DNA from: Terramyces sp. JEL0728
Taxonomy: Eukaryota > Chytridiomycota > Chytridiomycetes > Rhizophydiales > Terramycetaceae
DNA: 64,000 bases
Assembly (NCBI GenBank): GCA_027603945.1
Contig: JADIIU010000001.1
Span: 310,001-374,000, forward strand
Reading direction: 5' to 3'
Shown here: positions 45,775-57,202 of the stretch, one piece after another
How positions within the stretch are numbered: position 1 is the first letter of the stretch
Layout of the letters: every line of letters begins with the position of its first letter
The notes under the pieces: model-generated
Database searches by the model: none
The model's input: the letters and a program-made list of their open reading frames with translations, nothing else
Told to the model about the DNA's origin: nothing
Made by a program: the position numbers and the translations under genes

Positions 45775-47915
45775 ATAAACCTTTTCCATTGCATTTTCCA
45801 CATAGCTTTGGTATACCCTGGATATTTCGAGAGCGATTTGGGAAAGCTCAAAGTCAGAAATGATTGGCCGGTGGTATTCTTGAGGGGTGACTGAGAAATC
45901 AAGCTGTAATACCGTTTGGTTTACTGGAGTTGCGTTATTGTCTCTTTTTGAATGAACTGGAGTGTCTGGGGGGAGTGCACACACAGTTGGTCTGAATATT
46001 TTGCCATTGAATGATTTCTCTGGCACAGAAGCGTTAGCAGTAACATTGATTCTCTTATTTGCCCCTTCTTGCAAATCAGATTTTCTCTTTAGCTGACTTG
46101 TAACGGTTTGGTGAATTGGTTTCCGTGGTGGGGTTCCAGCAACAATTGTATTGCATTTCATATTTTCACTCTTTTTTAGTAGAGTTTTTGATTTGGTAAC
46201 TATGGATGTGTGGTTGGTAGATGGAAATTCAAGGTCAAGTGATTGTGCTTCAGTACCTAAATAATGATTGTCGTTTGTTACTAGAGGAGCCACAACACTA
46301 GATCTTGAAGCTTCTTTTGTCGCTGCAGCTCTTTTTGATTTTCTCCGAGGTCGAGCTTTGGTAGTTGTTGGTTTTGTCTTTTTAGTTGCTCGTTTTTGTC
46401 TTTTAGTTACTTTTGTACTTTCTGCATCAAGGGCATTTGAATCAATGGTAGATATTGCATCCTTTGGAACGCCTGAATCTGAAAACAAATCATTCAAATC
46501 CAGCTTTTCAAGGTTATTTCGCCTTTGCTTTGTGTTTTCAGCTTTAACCACAGAGTTAGAGTGGGCTGTCAATTTATCTTGGTCATCAATCTTGATGTTC
46601 TTTGGGGTAGATGTCACTACCCTACCAAGCTGGGATAGCGATTTTACAGGATTTTGGAATGCGGAATCAAATATATCTGAGACTGTATGTTCAAGTACAG
46701 CAAACTCGCTAGGTTGGATTGCATAATTCTTGATGACTGGTTTCTTGCTCTGGACTCTCGCCCTAATCTTTTGACTAGGAACATATTCACTTCCACTTTC
46801 TGCTGCATCAGAAAATATAAAAGAATCTATGGAAAGATCTGACAATCACGATTCGATTACCTTTGTATGACGGAATTATAGGCGAAACATCACCTAGTTG
46901 AAGTTTTGGATTCACATTCTTTGCCATTGATTTCTCATTTGCTTGGGGCAGGGACACTTTGCCTTCTGAAGACTGTCCATCCATCAGGTCCAATACCGAC
47001 TCTGGTTCCCAATGCTCATTAAATCGACGTGCTGTTGCGTTTCTGTTAACTAAACAGCTGCTGTAGGAACCTTTGCAAATAATAAAATTCAAATTCCACT
47101 TCTGAAATAGTTTTTGCAAAGAATCAACGTCCTTGGATTCGATATTGGTTGATTTGAAATCATCTCTGTTTAATCTCACTTGAATCAATTGTTCATTTCG
47201 AGTATATTCAACAATTTCATCATATTGTATACAGAGGAGGTCCAAAATCGCTAAATTAGATTTGTTACAATCGATGGTTGCATCTTCAAACGCCGTCGGA
47301 TTATTCTGAGGTTAGCTAGGAGTACATTCTATGTTAATTTCGAATTACTATATCAAACATGGTAATCCTACCTCGAATGCTGCATAGATCAATCTTTTCA
47401 TTAAGATTATATTCGTTCAACCATACCCGTGCTGAATTCAAAAAGTTGCAGCCATCAATCTTTTCCATTCCTTGCAAAACAAAGATGTTCTTGCGGGAAG
47501 CTCTGAACAGCAACTCCAAGATTTTCACTTGGTCTTCAACCGTATGTTGATTCAACCTGGACGAGATTTTTAGAATCAATTGTTGATTTTGGAATAAAAG
47601 CACCTTGTTGTTTAGATTTTTAGTAATCAAATGGCAGGCCAAGTAAATCAATTTAATAAACACTCCAGTGTTGAGTAGCTTTTCTAGCAAACCAAAGCAG
47701 AATGAACCAACAGTATCCTTGCCAGAGTTTTCAAAAATTACCAGGAGATTTTGGATTGCTTCATAGTCCTTTCTCTTCAACAGCAATTCGATAATTTCCT
47801 TGACATGCTTGAGCTGGGCACCGGTTGTAATCCTTACTTTTAGAAAGTCCGTGTAATCTGCATGGTTGTGATTGATTGAGTCAATCAGGAGAGACTGTTG
47901 TTTTGCAGACCACAT
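45640..47915 (-). CDS. SYCP2/Red1-like meiotic axis protein (candidate)
   Basis: About 737 aa from introns of 20, 20 and 22 nt. The N-terminal ~190 residues are armadillo-like helices (EIIELLLKRKDYEAIQNLL, VEDQVKILELLFRAS). A probable PH-like beta domain follows (SIRGRITMFDI...LAILDLLCIQYDEIVEY). A long basic, Ser/Thr-rich disordered middle (KRQKRATKKTKPTTTKARPR) precedes a C-terminal coiled coil (ISRVYQSYVENAMEKVYLRV). This order, and a short SGSEYVPSQ segment after the PH-like part, resembles SYCP2 (axis core of the synaptonemal complex) and fungal Red1. Sequence similarity is weak, so the name is a hypothesis. The junction at 47306-47348 contains the proposed 3-nt exon. Confidence 0.5.
47306..47348 (-). 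other. Two abutting 20-nt introns around a 3-nt microexon
   Basis: On the minus strand the segment reads as GTAATTCGAAATTAACATAG, then AAT, then GTACTCCTAGCTAACCTCAG. Each half is a complete standard intron (GTA donor, TTAAC or CTAAC branch site, AG acceptor). The 3 nt between them (47326-47328) would be one Asn codon. Alternatively the whole 43 nt is a single, unusually long intron; the frame is the same either way. Confidence 0.6.
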
Positions 47916-48084
47916 TTTAAAAGTAAATCAAAATTGTCGATCCCTACTTTCGAGGCATTTTAAACTTTCAAAGCTTAATTTTTAAGGTTAAACTTTGGGA
48001 TGTTAAGCCAAAGAAAATGCGGCGATAGTGTGGCTGCAAAGGAGGTGAAATATGTGGAGCATAATTTTACCAAGTTAAAAATCT

Positions 48085-49070
48085 ATGACCATTCCAGTGT
48101 TGCAAGTAAGTGAAAATTGATTAAGGCTATCGGAATCACAACAGTTTGCGTTGCAGTGGTTCTCACTGTTGGGTTTGTTTTAATCGACGAGCATTTCCAA
48201 CGTCAACATCAGCACCAATATTCAGAACGTAAGAATGAGTACAAAGAGCACAAGCAAGAATACAAGGAAAAGGACGATATATTTGAAGGGTTGCGACACC
48301 GTAAAAGTAGTTTTTGCTAACCCAGAACCATTTGTACCTGACAGCAGTCTGATGAGTCAATTTTCGGAAATGGGGTTTGCTCATGGATCTGTTGTTCGAG
48401 CATTAAGAGACACTGTAATTATTGTTAATTTCAGAATAATAATCGAGAAGAAGCATTGGAAAAGTTGCTGCAGGAAACTGCCGTAGAACCACAAGAGGAA
48501 GCTCCACTGATTGATCTTACTCCAGTTGTCAAGCCGCCATCAGTAGCTTCCGAAAGACCTATTGAACTATCAGTATCATCTCCTAAATCTATCTTGAAGG
48601 CCTCATCAGTAGTATCCGATCGAGAGACAAATGTTGAAACTGTAAATGCTTCAATGGAGAATACTGAACTGACTTGGATTTCCACTGAAAGAGAAGCAAT
48701 TCAAAAAAGATTGTCATTGCTTGAAGAATATGAAAGATCAACTCAGTTATTGGCCGATGCAGACAATATCATGAACAATGATTACAAGAAACAACTCTTG
48801 TCAACCCATGAATCATTGAAACTTGCGTTGTCCGAGTCTGGATCATCTGGTCTGTCCAGCTATTGTAACCCAGAAGCCGATTTGGAAATTCACCAACAAC
48901 ACGATCAACAAATGCTGTTCAATAACGAAACCGAATTGGATCTATATCAAAGTGTCTACCCGCCTGTTGAACAAGAAGAAGTTCAAATGGATTCTTTATC
49001 TGTTGTTGATTTGAAATCTTCAAAAACTACCAGCGAATGGGATATGGCTTCAGTGCATACTGATGCGTAA
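48085..49070 (+). CDS. Membrane-anchored UBA-domain protein
   Basis: About 308 aa in four exons (introns 20, 19 and 20 nt). MTIPVLQ is followed by a transmembrane helix (IGITTVCVAVVLTVGFVLID), a charged His/Gln/Glu/Lys linker (SERKNEYKEHKQEYKEK), then a UBA-like domain rebuilt by splicing (LMSQFSEMGFAHGSVVRALR, then NNREEALEKLL). The remaining ~190 residues are acidic and Ser-rich, including a short GAT-like helix region (AIQKRLSLLEEYERST...LSTHESLKLAL). Inferred role: ubiquitin binding at a membrane, perhaps in ERAD or endosomal sorting. The start at 48085 is chosen because it alone gives phase 0 into the transmembrane exon. The stop lies in GTAATAAAT. Confidence 0.7.
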
Positions 49071-49159
49071 TAAATTCTGTACTTTTTGCTTCTTTCTCGC
49101 TGCTCTCAAGGATTTCATTTGGCTCGTATTTTGAACGGAAAAGTTCATTTTTTTGTTGC

Positions 49160-50564
49160 ATGATTGACCAAATATTTCAATATTTATCAGTGAAAACCAA
49201 TATCCCTTGCAGGAATGAAGAGTACAGTGCCTCAAGTGCGGCAGTTGAATTGAAGAAGCACAATGCAGTGCTATTAAAGAATATCGAATCAAGAAGTATC
49301 ACTGAGCCAGGATATTACTCGACACTCAAATCAATTCTAGACAAGGTGCAATTAGACCAAACACAGTACATTTTCCGGTTATTTGAATTGGTAAGAAATC
49401 AATCAGCACAAGTAAAATCAAACCAAGATATGTTTGTTGAATCGGGATTATGGAAACGATCGATTGAAATCATAGAATCGGTATCGGATCCTGCAACTAT
49501 CAGAATGGGAATTCAGATGCTCACCAATTTAATGACTGATAACAGCAACACCCAAAACATTTTGTGGAAACATATCGTGGAGTCAAAGGTACTTTCAATT
49601 GGGTTGTCCAGCACTGAAGATAAGACATTAAAAAGTATGCTAATTGGAATTTATAATTGTACACATAATGACAAGGCGAGCAACGTTCTGTTGTTTTCCA
49701 ACAAGAACTCTTCGGAAATTCTGAATTTGGTCTTGAAAACAACAAATGATTTTGTTCAAGATGAACAGGATATTACATTCGAGCTATCTATTGCGATACT
49801 AACTGGGTTTTTAGAGCTGGATAAACTGCCCGGTATGTGGGAGGAGATACGCGGGATTCAGCTGCAAATTTGCCTACTAAAAGTGCTGGATGGAATTTTT
49901 CATTCTGAAATTGATTTCCAGAAATTGGAAATGTCCAAAACCAGTTTATATTTGCTTGATGTGCTGAAACAGTCTCTGGAGATTATCGAGAGTGTGCGGG
50001 ATTTTGAACAGATTGAACAGCAAACTAAGGATACTTTGCTAATTGCATTCTATATCTTGCAGTACTGGTGTATCATCAGCGAAAAAGTACCGCAGCAGTC
50101 AGATAAGCTGCACGAAATACTTTCATGTAATTATTGGTAACATAGTTGTGCTGGCCGTATTGGAAAAGGTTTCTCCAAAAGTAGACTTGAAACAAAGCAA
50201 GTCAATGACTGATCACCCGCTATACAAGTTCAAATATCATACAATCAAGATAATATCTAATTTAGCCTTTAACAACAAGGAATACCAGAAAAAAGTACTT
50301 TTTGCTAACCCAGTTTCAGCCTATACTGCCCATCATACTGTCAAACTGCAAGATTGACGACCTGAATCCATGTACGATTGCTTTGATTTAGATGTGCGAG
50401 AAATCAGTGTATTTTGCACAAGAAACATGCTCGAGAATAACCAAGAAAACCAAGACTTGATTGATGGGATGGAAGCTGTTGGTATTGAAGATAACCTCCA
50501 AGAATTTGGCGTTGAGGCACGGTTAGAGAACGGAAAGATAAAGATAAAAAAGAATAAACAATAG
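49160..50564 (+). CDS. Ataxin-10/Ctr86-like armadillo protein
   Basis: About 448 aa in four exons (introns 19, 19 and 20 nt). It is helical throughout (armadillo-type), ending in the conserved ataxin-10 domain: KYHTIKIISNLAFNNKEYQK joined by splicing to KFQPILPIILSNCKIDDLNP and then VREISVFCTRNMLENNQENQ. The C terminus is Lys-rich (KIKIKKNKQ). Ataxin-10 proteins act in cytokinesis and neurite or septum formation; the molecular role is unclear. The second intron (50295-50313) is nearly identical to one in the preceding gene. Confidence 0.83.
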
Positions 50565-50662
50565 ATTCTGTTTCTATAGGATTATCCAATGAATTTTTAC
50601 ATGGACCCACATTCACGAGCAGTAGGCAGATTTAATCATAAATGTTTATTAGTAAGATCAAC

Positions 50663-52849
50663 CTAGACAGTGTTGATAATTTGATCGGCTTTTTTCAAAG
50701 CTTCTATCATGCTCTTGCACTCTTTTCTTCTGGCAACTACATGTTCAGATTCTTTCAAATCTTCCTCAAAGCTGTCTTTCTTGTAAAGCTCTGTTAAGAG
50801 TTCACGTTGTAATTCTTCCTTTGTGTATTGAACCAAGTTCAGCATGATGGCTTTTGGAACTAGATCGGAAGCAGTGCGCTTGACAATATTAAAGTAGGAC
50901 ATGACCAAGAGTTTGATCACCTCAGTTTCCATTTGCTCTCTTTCAGACAAGTTGCCAGATGGTTTCAAAAGAGAAGGCGGCTAGTATTAGAAAGTTTTAC
51001 TTGGGAAAGCACTCCAGGAATAGATTTTTGTTTGAAAAAACTTCCAAAGAACCCTTGATTGGTTTGATCAATAACTTCTTGATTGCTATCTCTCGTTAAA
51101 GCCGCAGCTTGTTGGAGAGATGGTGGGGGTAGTTTTGGCTTGTCATTAGGGTTCTTTCCTTGCAATGTATCCATAATAGGCGGAGGATTCTTTTTAGCGT
51201 TCATTCTTTCAGAAACAACAGCCATTGCTCTTTGGCCAGTAATAAAATCTGGATGTCCAGTATTAACATAGGAAATTTCGGAGCTGGCGTTACTAATAAA
51301 TTACTTGATAATATCAGTTACTAATTTTTGTGTAGGTTGCAGACACTTTTGGAAAAAGTTGATGCATACAGTATAAAACTTTTCACGAAGTTTCGGAAAT
51401 CTTTTGAATGTCGGTTTTTGCAGCAACCTAGTAAGGATTCTGACAAGTTCATCGTAGATCATTGAGCAGCATTTGACACTCGGATCTTCTAATCTTTTGA
51501 TTTGTTGCTTAATCAAGATTTCAAAAGCTGCAGCAGCAACGAAAAGAGATGGAGCAGAGCCAGAGGCGTTGTAGAGGACAGTTCTGATATCTACATCTTT
51601 TACTTGGTCAAACGGATCCATTGATCGAATTGCTGAAGAGTAGATTTCATGAAAGACAAAACTAATACGCGCACCTCCAGATAATTCATCACTTGAAATA
51701 TCATTTGCAGTACCACTAATAATGGTACGATATTCGCTGGTAAATTCAGTGATGACATTTAAAACCACATTTGCTTGCATTCCGATTTCATCCAGTCCCA
51801 TTGGATTGCCAAGGGCAGTCAATTCCTGGGTGTATTTCAGGAGCATTGAAGAGATTTTTGCTTTGATTTCAGGCAAAGTGGTTTTGATATGGTGCATCAA
51901 AATTGTATTGAGTTTTTGGGCCAGGAACGGAGTACCACAGTATTGAGCTTTGGTTCTATAAGCAGAATGATTTTCAAAAAAGTTTCTCTCAGCTTCCAAA
52001 GCAGACGAAATCTTTTTCTTGTTGTCGATATCTCTTTGGCCTCTGTTTACAACTGGAACATAGCCTGCCGTTAATCGTCAATTACCCATCCTTAATGGAA
52101 TGATTCTACCAGAGAGAATATCAATCAAATCTGTACCAGGATCCATCAAATCAACTTTAGTCATCACTCCAATGGTGCGCAAACCCTCAGGATCGATTTC
52201 TCTTGCCAATTTCAATCCATCAGAGTTGGCAATGTCTGCATTCGATGGAGTAACAGCTAATATAATTGCGTTTGGCTTTGAAATGAACTTTACAATCATA
52301 TCCTTGATCAACTGTTCAATATTTTTTGGCTGATCTCCAGTTGGCACCTTTGTAATACCTGGTAAATCAACGAGGGTTAAAGTGAGTACGTTTGGCGAAG
52401 TAATCTTGAGATATATTGGTTCTGGTGAAAGGCCAACCTTGGATGAAGTGGTTCTGTCAGTTTCCTTTTCAATTTCCGAACGAATTTCGTCAAAGTTGTT
52501 GAATTTCTTTCCCGGCAAATGCAAGAATTCACCAAACTCCTCTGGAGCTGGCTGGCCGTCAATGGCTGGTTTGTTAACCAGTTGTAGGCACAATGGCCTT
52601 CTGGTAACAATTCCGGATCCTAGCGTCAGTTCGGATTACCTCTCGGTAAGAAATCCTTTCCTACAATATTTTCCAGTACTGAACTCTTCCCTGAACTTTG
52701 CGAACCGACAACAGTAATCTAGGTTATCGATTTAGTACTTGTGGCAAATCAATTGGATTTGCTACACCAACATTTGAAAATGCCTCTTGCAATTGATTGA
52801 CTATTGGTTAGAATCTTTGTTTACCTGTCTGGATTAGATTGCTGTCCAT
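50663..52849 (-). CDS. Dynamin-related GTPase (Dnm1/Vps1 type)
   Basis: About 686 aa in seven exons (introns 24, 20, 20, 21, 21 and 20 nt). GTPase motifs: G1 [14 protein letters not shown] (rebuilt by splicing), switch [13 protein letters not shown]3 LVDLPG, G4 TKVDLMDPG. The stalk follows, then a Pro-rich linker ([10 protein letters not shown]) and a GED domain ([20 protein letters not shown]). No PH domain, as in fungal Dnm1 and Vps1. It drives membrane fission of mitochondria, peroxisomes or endosomal and vacuolar membranes. Dnm1 and Vps1 roles cannot be separated from sequence. Confidence 0.94.
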
Positions 52850-53006
52850 TTCCAAAAAGCGGTGATTTTCGCCACTCAAACCTAAGAATATTCCCTGACT
52901 CTAAAATGATTGAGTTGGGAATCTATTATTCCACGACTTTTCTGGAAAGTGGTTTTGCTGGGGCAGTTGAAGCTGGCTGGACAACTTGGAATATTTTTTT
53001 TCGTCA

Positions 53007-55248
53007 ATGACACCACCTTGGTTATTTCCTCCTTCAGAGCCAATAAAATTAGGAAATCTTAATGCTATTGGCTATTCGAATGGTAGAATAATTTACAAAT
53101 CGAATATTTCCAAGGATATTTACACTCCAGTGACCAAGATACGGAACATCATGCCCAGAACGCACTTTTACTACAACCAAGAAGCAAAATCAGTAGACAA
53201 AATGGTGATGATATTCTAATGTAGTTTGACTATTTACACGAACTGGAAGGGGTTCAAGCAGATTATAGCTTGATATCACAGCACTTGACGGAAGAATTAG
53301 AGCTCAACCAAAGTGTCAGGAGATACGATAAATTTGCTGAAAACAGACTACATGTATATGAAAAAGACGATATTCAGTATTTGGCGGTTGCACGAAAGGA
53401 ACTTATGAATCAGTTGTGTATATACAAAATGGAGTCACTACAGACCATCACTATTCCAAAGAGGTGCACCCGCAAACTTGGGTTCAACACTCCTATATAC
53501 CAAATTGAATCAGATTCAACCAATATTTTTGTCCGGACGTTGGAGGGAATTCATTTAAATAGAAAAGGAACCTCAAAATACTCTACTTTGAATTTAAATT
53601 GCGATTTGTTGCACTTTGCACTCAATCCATATATCAAGTCCAAGGTATGTTTGCAGACGGAGGATAATGGGGTTCATATTTGGGATATCAACACTGATTC
53701 TGTGCTAGAGTGGAAAAAAGGGGAAGGTGAAAAGGTATGGCAATCAGCTAGATATGGCCCGCATCCCCAGATAATGTATTTATGTGATACGTCAAATGTT
53801 TATATTGGTGATTTGAGGGTAACGCTTATCTAATTCAAGACAGCTTCTTCCAAACAAACGAATTTGCATCGAATAAAAAATGGAAGCATCACAGGACTAA
53901 CAAAGCATCCCAGCGAACAATTCCAATTAGCATTTACAACCAATTCCAAGTGTTCAGTTATGGACTCGCGATTTACAACTCATCCACTTTTAGAATGGCA
54001 AGTTGCTCACGGATATGAACATCAAACTCATGTAAATTATTTCAGCAAGCCTATATCCAAAGATTGCAGTTCGTCATTCTATACTTGGGGAAGATTTTAT
54101 GGAGATATAATATCATTCTCCTACGATCAAACAGATTCAGCACCAAAATCAGTTCACTATCAAAACTATGAATCGTTCAAATCACATTTTTTGGTTAAAG
54201 ATAAAACTTCAGAGTATTACCAGTATGATTATATCCCTCATACATGGAATGTGGATACCTCACTAGAAGTTAGTTTTGAAAATCCTCAATGGGATCCATT
54301 ACTAGGGGTTGAATTTATTCAAACGGATAACAGTTTTACGCTATTGCAGTTGACAGCGACGGGCGAATTATTTGCTCAAGGTTATAGATACGGAAAGGAA
54401 CAGGAATATAGCCCTGCAGATGAAGATAGACTTGAAGAAATTGAACAAAAGTTTAAAGCAAAAATTGTAGCATTGAATTCAAAGATAAACATTCCTGATT
54501 TCAAGGCAACCCAAAAAGAACTTGCGTTGGGTAATTTGTTGAATAGTAACCCTCCTTAACATTAGAATGGCAAAGCGATTTGCTTGCTCCTTATTTTGAT
54601 TTACCATTTGCACAACGTAAAACAAAGTATATTCCGAAACTTAAAGTTGAATTACCAAAACCAAAGATATGCTCCAAATTTGAACAAGACATACATGAAA
54701 AATATACCGAAATCAAGCTCATTGATCAATCTTTGTCGGATGAAAGGCTGCCTTCTGCCAAATACAATTTCAATAGAGAATATGCAGAACATGCAAATGG
54801 CCAATTAAAAAAGGATTTAGAATTATCGACTTTGATTCATATTCCAGAACAATTTTGTCACGATATTGTCCTGTATGGAGGCACAGACTCTCATTCAAGC
54901 ACCATTACAAACCCAATACTAGGAGAAAAAGAACTGTTTGGAATGTCATCGTGGCTATTAGAACAGTGGCAAGCGGATTCTCCTTTTGAAGAGTACGAAG
55001 ATACACCTAGAACACCTAGACCTTTCCTGAACAAAAGGAAAGAAATTACTGCTTCCAACCGATTATCAAGTTCTCAGCCATCAGTGGTGACTTCCAAGAG
55101 ATCTTTGAGCCAATCCAAAAGTGCGTTGGATATTGGTTCCAGCAGAATGGCTCTCAGTCAACCAGTCAAATCTCGTGCAGCTGATCCAAATAAGAGAGGA
55201 CATAGTAGCCAACCCCAAAGGAAAGCAAAGAGGAAAAAGGGATTTTAA
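53007..55248 (+). CDS. TAF1C/Rrn6-like RNA polymerase I transcription factor subunit
   Basis: About 726 aa in four exons (introns 20, 21 and 20 nt). A beta-propeller-like region occupies the first half (VHIWDINTDSVLEW, VYIGDLRTASSKQ, LAFTTNSKCSVMDSR), then a helical region (HIPEQFCHDIVLYGG, SWLLEQWQADSPFEEYEDTP). The C-terminal tail is Ser-rich and ends in SSQPQRKAKRKKGF, the Lys-rich GF ending I associate with TAF1C and Rrn6. If right, it is part of SL1/core factor at the rDNA promoter, matching the ribosome-biogenesis role of Pwp2 nearby. The start at 53007 is the first ATG in frame. Confidence 0.62.
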
Positions 55249-55321
55249 CTGCAAATATATTTATTACTCTAATGCTGGCAATGTATCTCAATTTTCATTA
55301 CATTTTTTGCCAATCAAAAAA

Positions 55322-55748
55322 ATGAATGGAAGAATCCAACTAGTGTTAAAACGCTTCAATTCCAGCATAAAAAATATCCCACAATCCATAAATAAAGCAG
55401 AAACATGGTCACCATCCCAAGTGCCAAAAAGCGCAGCAACTTCAGGACCAAGGTACAGTTTTTTAACACAAGATTTGAACAAACGAATTGGGATTTGCAA
55501 GTATTTGGATTTTAATTTAGCCAAATCCAATGTCTGCGCAAGAGTTGATTGCACAAGTGCCTGTTAAAATGGTACATGGCCGTAAAGCATCTTGCGACGG
55601 GGGTAATTCAAATTAACTCAGGAGGTGGTGCGTTAGGTCATCCAAAAGTATACATCAACCTCGTATTTTCGTTTTAATTTAGGATACCGGGAAGCCAATG
55701 ACTTGCGGGTATTGCGGACTTAGATTCCAACAAGAGGAACATCATTAA
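55322..55748 (+). CDS. NADH:ubiquinone oxidoreductase 13-kDa Zn subunit (NDUFS6)
   Basis: About 115 aa in five exons (introns 20, 20, 19 and 20 nt), one of the most intron-dense genes here for its size. Presequence-like N terminus MNGRIQLVLKRFNSS. Spliced motifs GPRFEQTNWDLQPNPMSAQE and the zinc site CDGGGGALGHPKVYINLD...CGYCGLRF are typical, and the GPRFEQT part is characteristic of fungal homologues. It indicates that the organism keeps respiratory complex I, which is lost in several parasitic early fungi. The stop lies in TAATAAA and is 5 nt from the stop of the convergent ENY2 gene. Confidence 0.93.
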
Positions 55749-55758
55749 TAAATTTATT
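55747..55758. terminator. Palindromic bidirectional poly(A) signal
   Basis: AATAAATTTATT is a perfect 12-bp palindrome that supplies AATAAA on both strands. It overlaps both stop codons: NDUFS6 TAA at 55746-55748 (plus) and ENY2 TAA at 55754-55756 (minus). Confidence 0.65.
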
Positions 55759-56104
55759 GTTCTTGTTCTTGTAAAAACTTTCTTATTTTTGTCAAGAGTT
55801 CATTCCTGATGGTCTACATTAACGAGAAAGTACTTCTGGAATCATTTGGCGGGCTTTTGGAGATATTTCTTGAATCAATAAATCTACGGAAGCGTCTTCG
55901 TTTTTCTTTAGCACATCTGCGTTAAACTGATCTTGCCTTTACAGAGGGATTTCAAATCTTCTTTCCAGCCGCAGTCAATTAATCGCTGTCGCAGGTGCTC
56001 CTTTAGCCTGTCTTTTTCTCCGGTTTTCAACAATTTGTCTTCAATTATGGTTTTGAATTTGGTATTGTCACTGGTTTAAGATTTAGCTACTCTAAGGTTT
56101 CCAT
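55754..56104 (-). CDS. ENY2/Sus1, SAGA and TREX-2 subunit
   Basis: About 96 aa in four exons (three introns of 20 nt). After splicing: LKEHLRQRLIDCGWKEDLKS, LCKDVLKKNEDASVDLLIQE, ISPKARQMIPETIRNELLTK, closely matching ENY2/Sus1, a small helical protein shared by the SAGA deubiquitinase module and the TREX-2 mRNA export complex. No open frame over 60 codons marks it, so it would be missed by simple ORF calling. The second intron (55917-55936) begins GC instead of GT. Interestingly, yeast SUS1 is itself an unusual multi-intron gene. Confidence 0.9.
55917..55936 (-). other. GC-AG intron in ENY2
   Basis: GCAAGATCAGTTTAACGCAG, 20 nt, donor GCAAG, branch TTAAC, acceptor CAG. Splicing gives SLCKDVLKK, keeping the conserved CK of the family. 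A 26-nt GT-AG alternative starting 6 nt earlier keeps the frame but loses the CK. Confidence 0.65.
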
Positions 56105-56159
56105 TGAGATTTGTTTTCTTGGGTTAAAAATTTCTAGACACGATAACGTAAATCAATAT

Positions 56160-57129
56160 TTATTTAGCTTCTTCAACCTTTGCTTCATCCTTCTTGATTT
56201 CCTTTACTGGGGGTTTATCTTGGGAATCTTCTGCTTCTCTTAGCACTCCTTTATTTTCAATCAAGTTGTGGAGAGCAATGATGGATCTAATCATTGAGGC
56301 CAAGTATATAATCAACAACTCGTCGTTAGTCTTGACAGCGAATGATTTGACAGCTTCTTCAATATGGACATTTGGCAAGAGATTTAACATGTCTTGCAGA
56401 TTATAGATGATTGCATGGTTGACAGGCAATTGTCCAGCCAATACCTTGTCTAAATATTGTCGGATATCAACCAAATGCTGGTAAAGCCCTTTCAGCGACT
56501 GTAGTTGATTGACGAGATTTGTTGACAAAGATCCAACCGATGTATCCTTGATATCACGCAGTAAATGCTCAACGCCGATTTCCTCTGCTTCTTCTGCCTC
56601 AATAACCGAAGGAATATGATTAAAAGTTCTGGTGGTTGCGGTTCCATCCTAACATTAAAAAAAAGTACATCGTGGATTTCTTCTACTGCAAAGTAGGCGT
56701 CGGTTGGAAGCCCGATATCATTAGGTTGCACATTTATGATGACCAAGACACAGTTTGGGTTGTAAGCTTTGAATAGTTCATTGATTTCCAAATCGCTAGA
56801 TCTTAATTTTGGTCCAGAGTGATACCAGCCGATAAATCTTTCTTTTGCGTTTACTTTACGGAACATATCATACATGGCTTCGTGGTAATTGTGGTCCAAA
56901 AACCATACAGAAGGGTCTTTTTCATCTTCTTCAAAAGGTACTAAATCAACATTAAAATACCTGCATAACTGTTCGCTACGTTGACTTTGTTTCCTGAAAT
57001 TTGCCCTAATAAAACCCCAACCACACGTTTTTTTGTATTCTTTGCCGAGCGATTGTAATGATCTACAACGGATAATAATACTAATGGATGAACTACCACT
57101 TCAGTAGGTACATTTACGGTTACTGTCAT
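56160..57129 (-). CDS. 26S proteasome lid subunit Rpn8/PSMD7
   Basis: About 309 aa in three exons (two 20-nt introns). MPN domain: [35 protein letters not shown]; it lacks the complete JAMM zinc motif, as expected for the inactive partner of Rpn11. The joined [17 protein letters not shown], followed by [19 protein letters not shown], is diagnostic. C-terminal coiled coil and a Lys/Glu tail. The stop overlaps AATAAA (AAATAAATATT). Confidence 0.95.
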
Positions 57130-57202
57130 TTTTAGATTACTGCAAGGGTTTGAAAAAATGTTGAAAAATTGAAAGAGTCTCAAGGATAGTTCTAAGTCTA
57201 TA

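Noticed and set aside
48015..48130. Longer start (MLSQRKCGDSVAAKEVKY) for the UBA gene
   Set aside because: That frame enters the next exon out of phase with the transmembrane segment; the ATG at 48085 gives phase 0.
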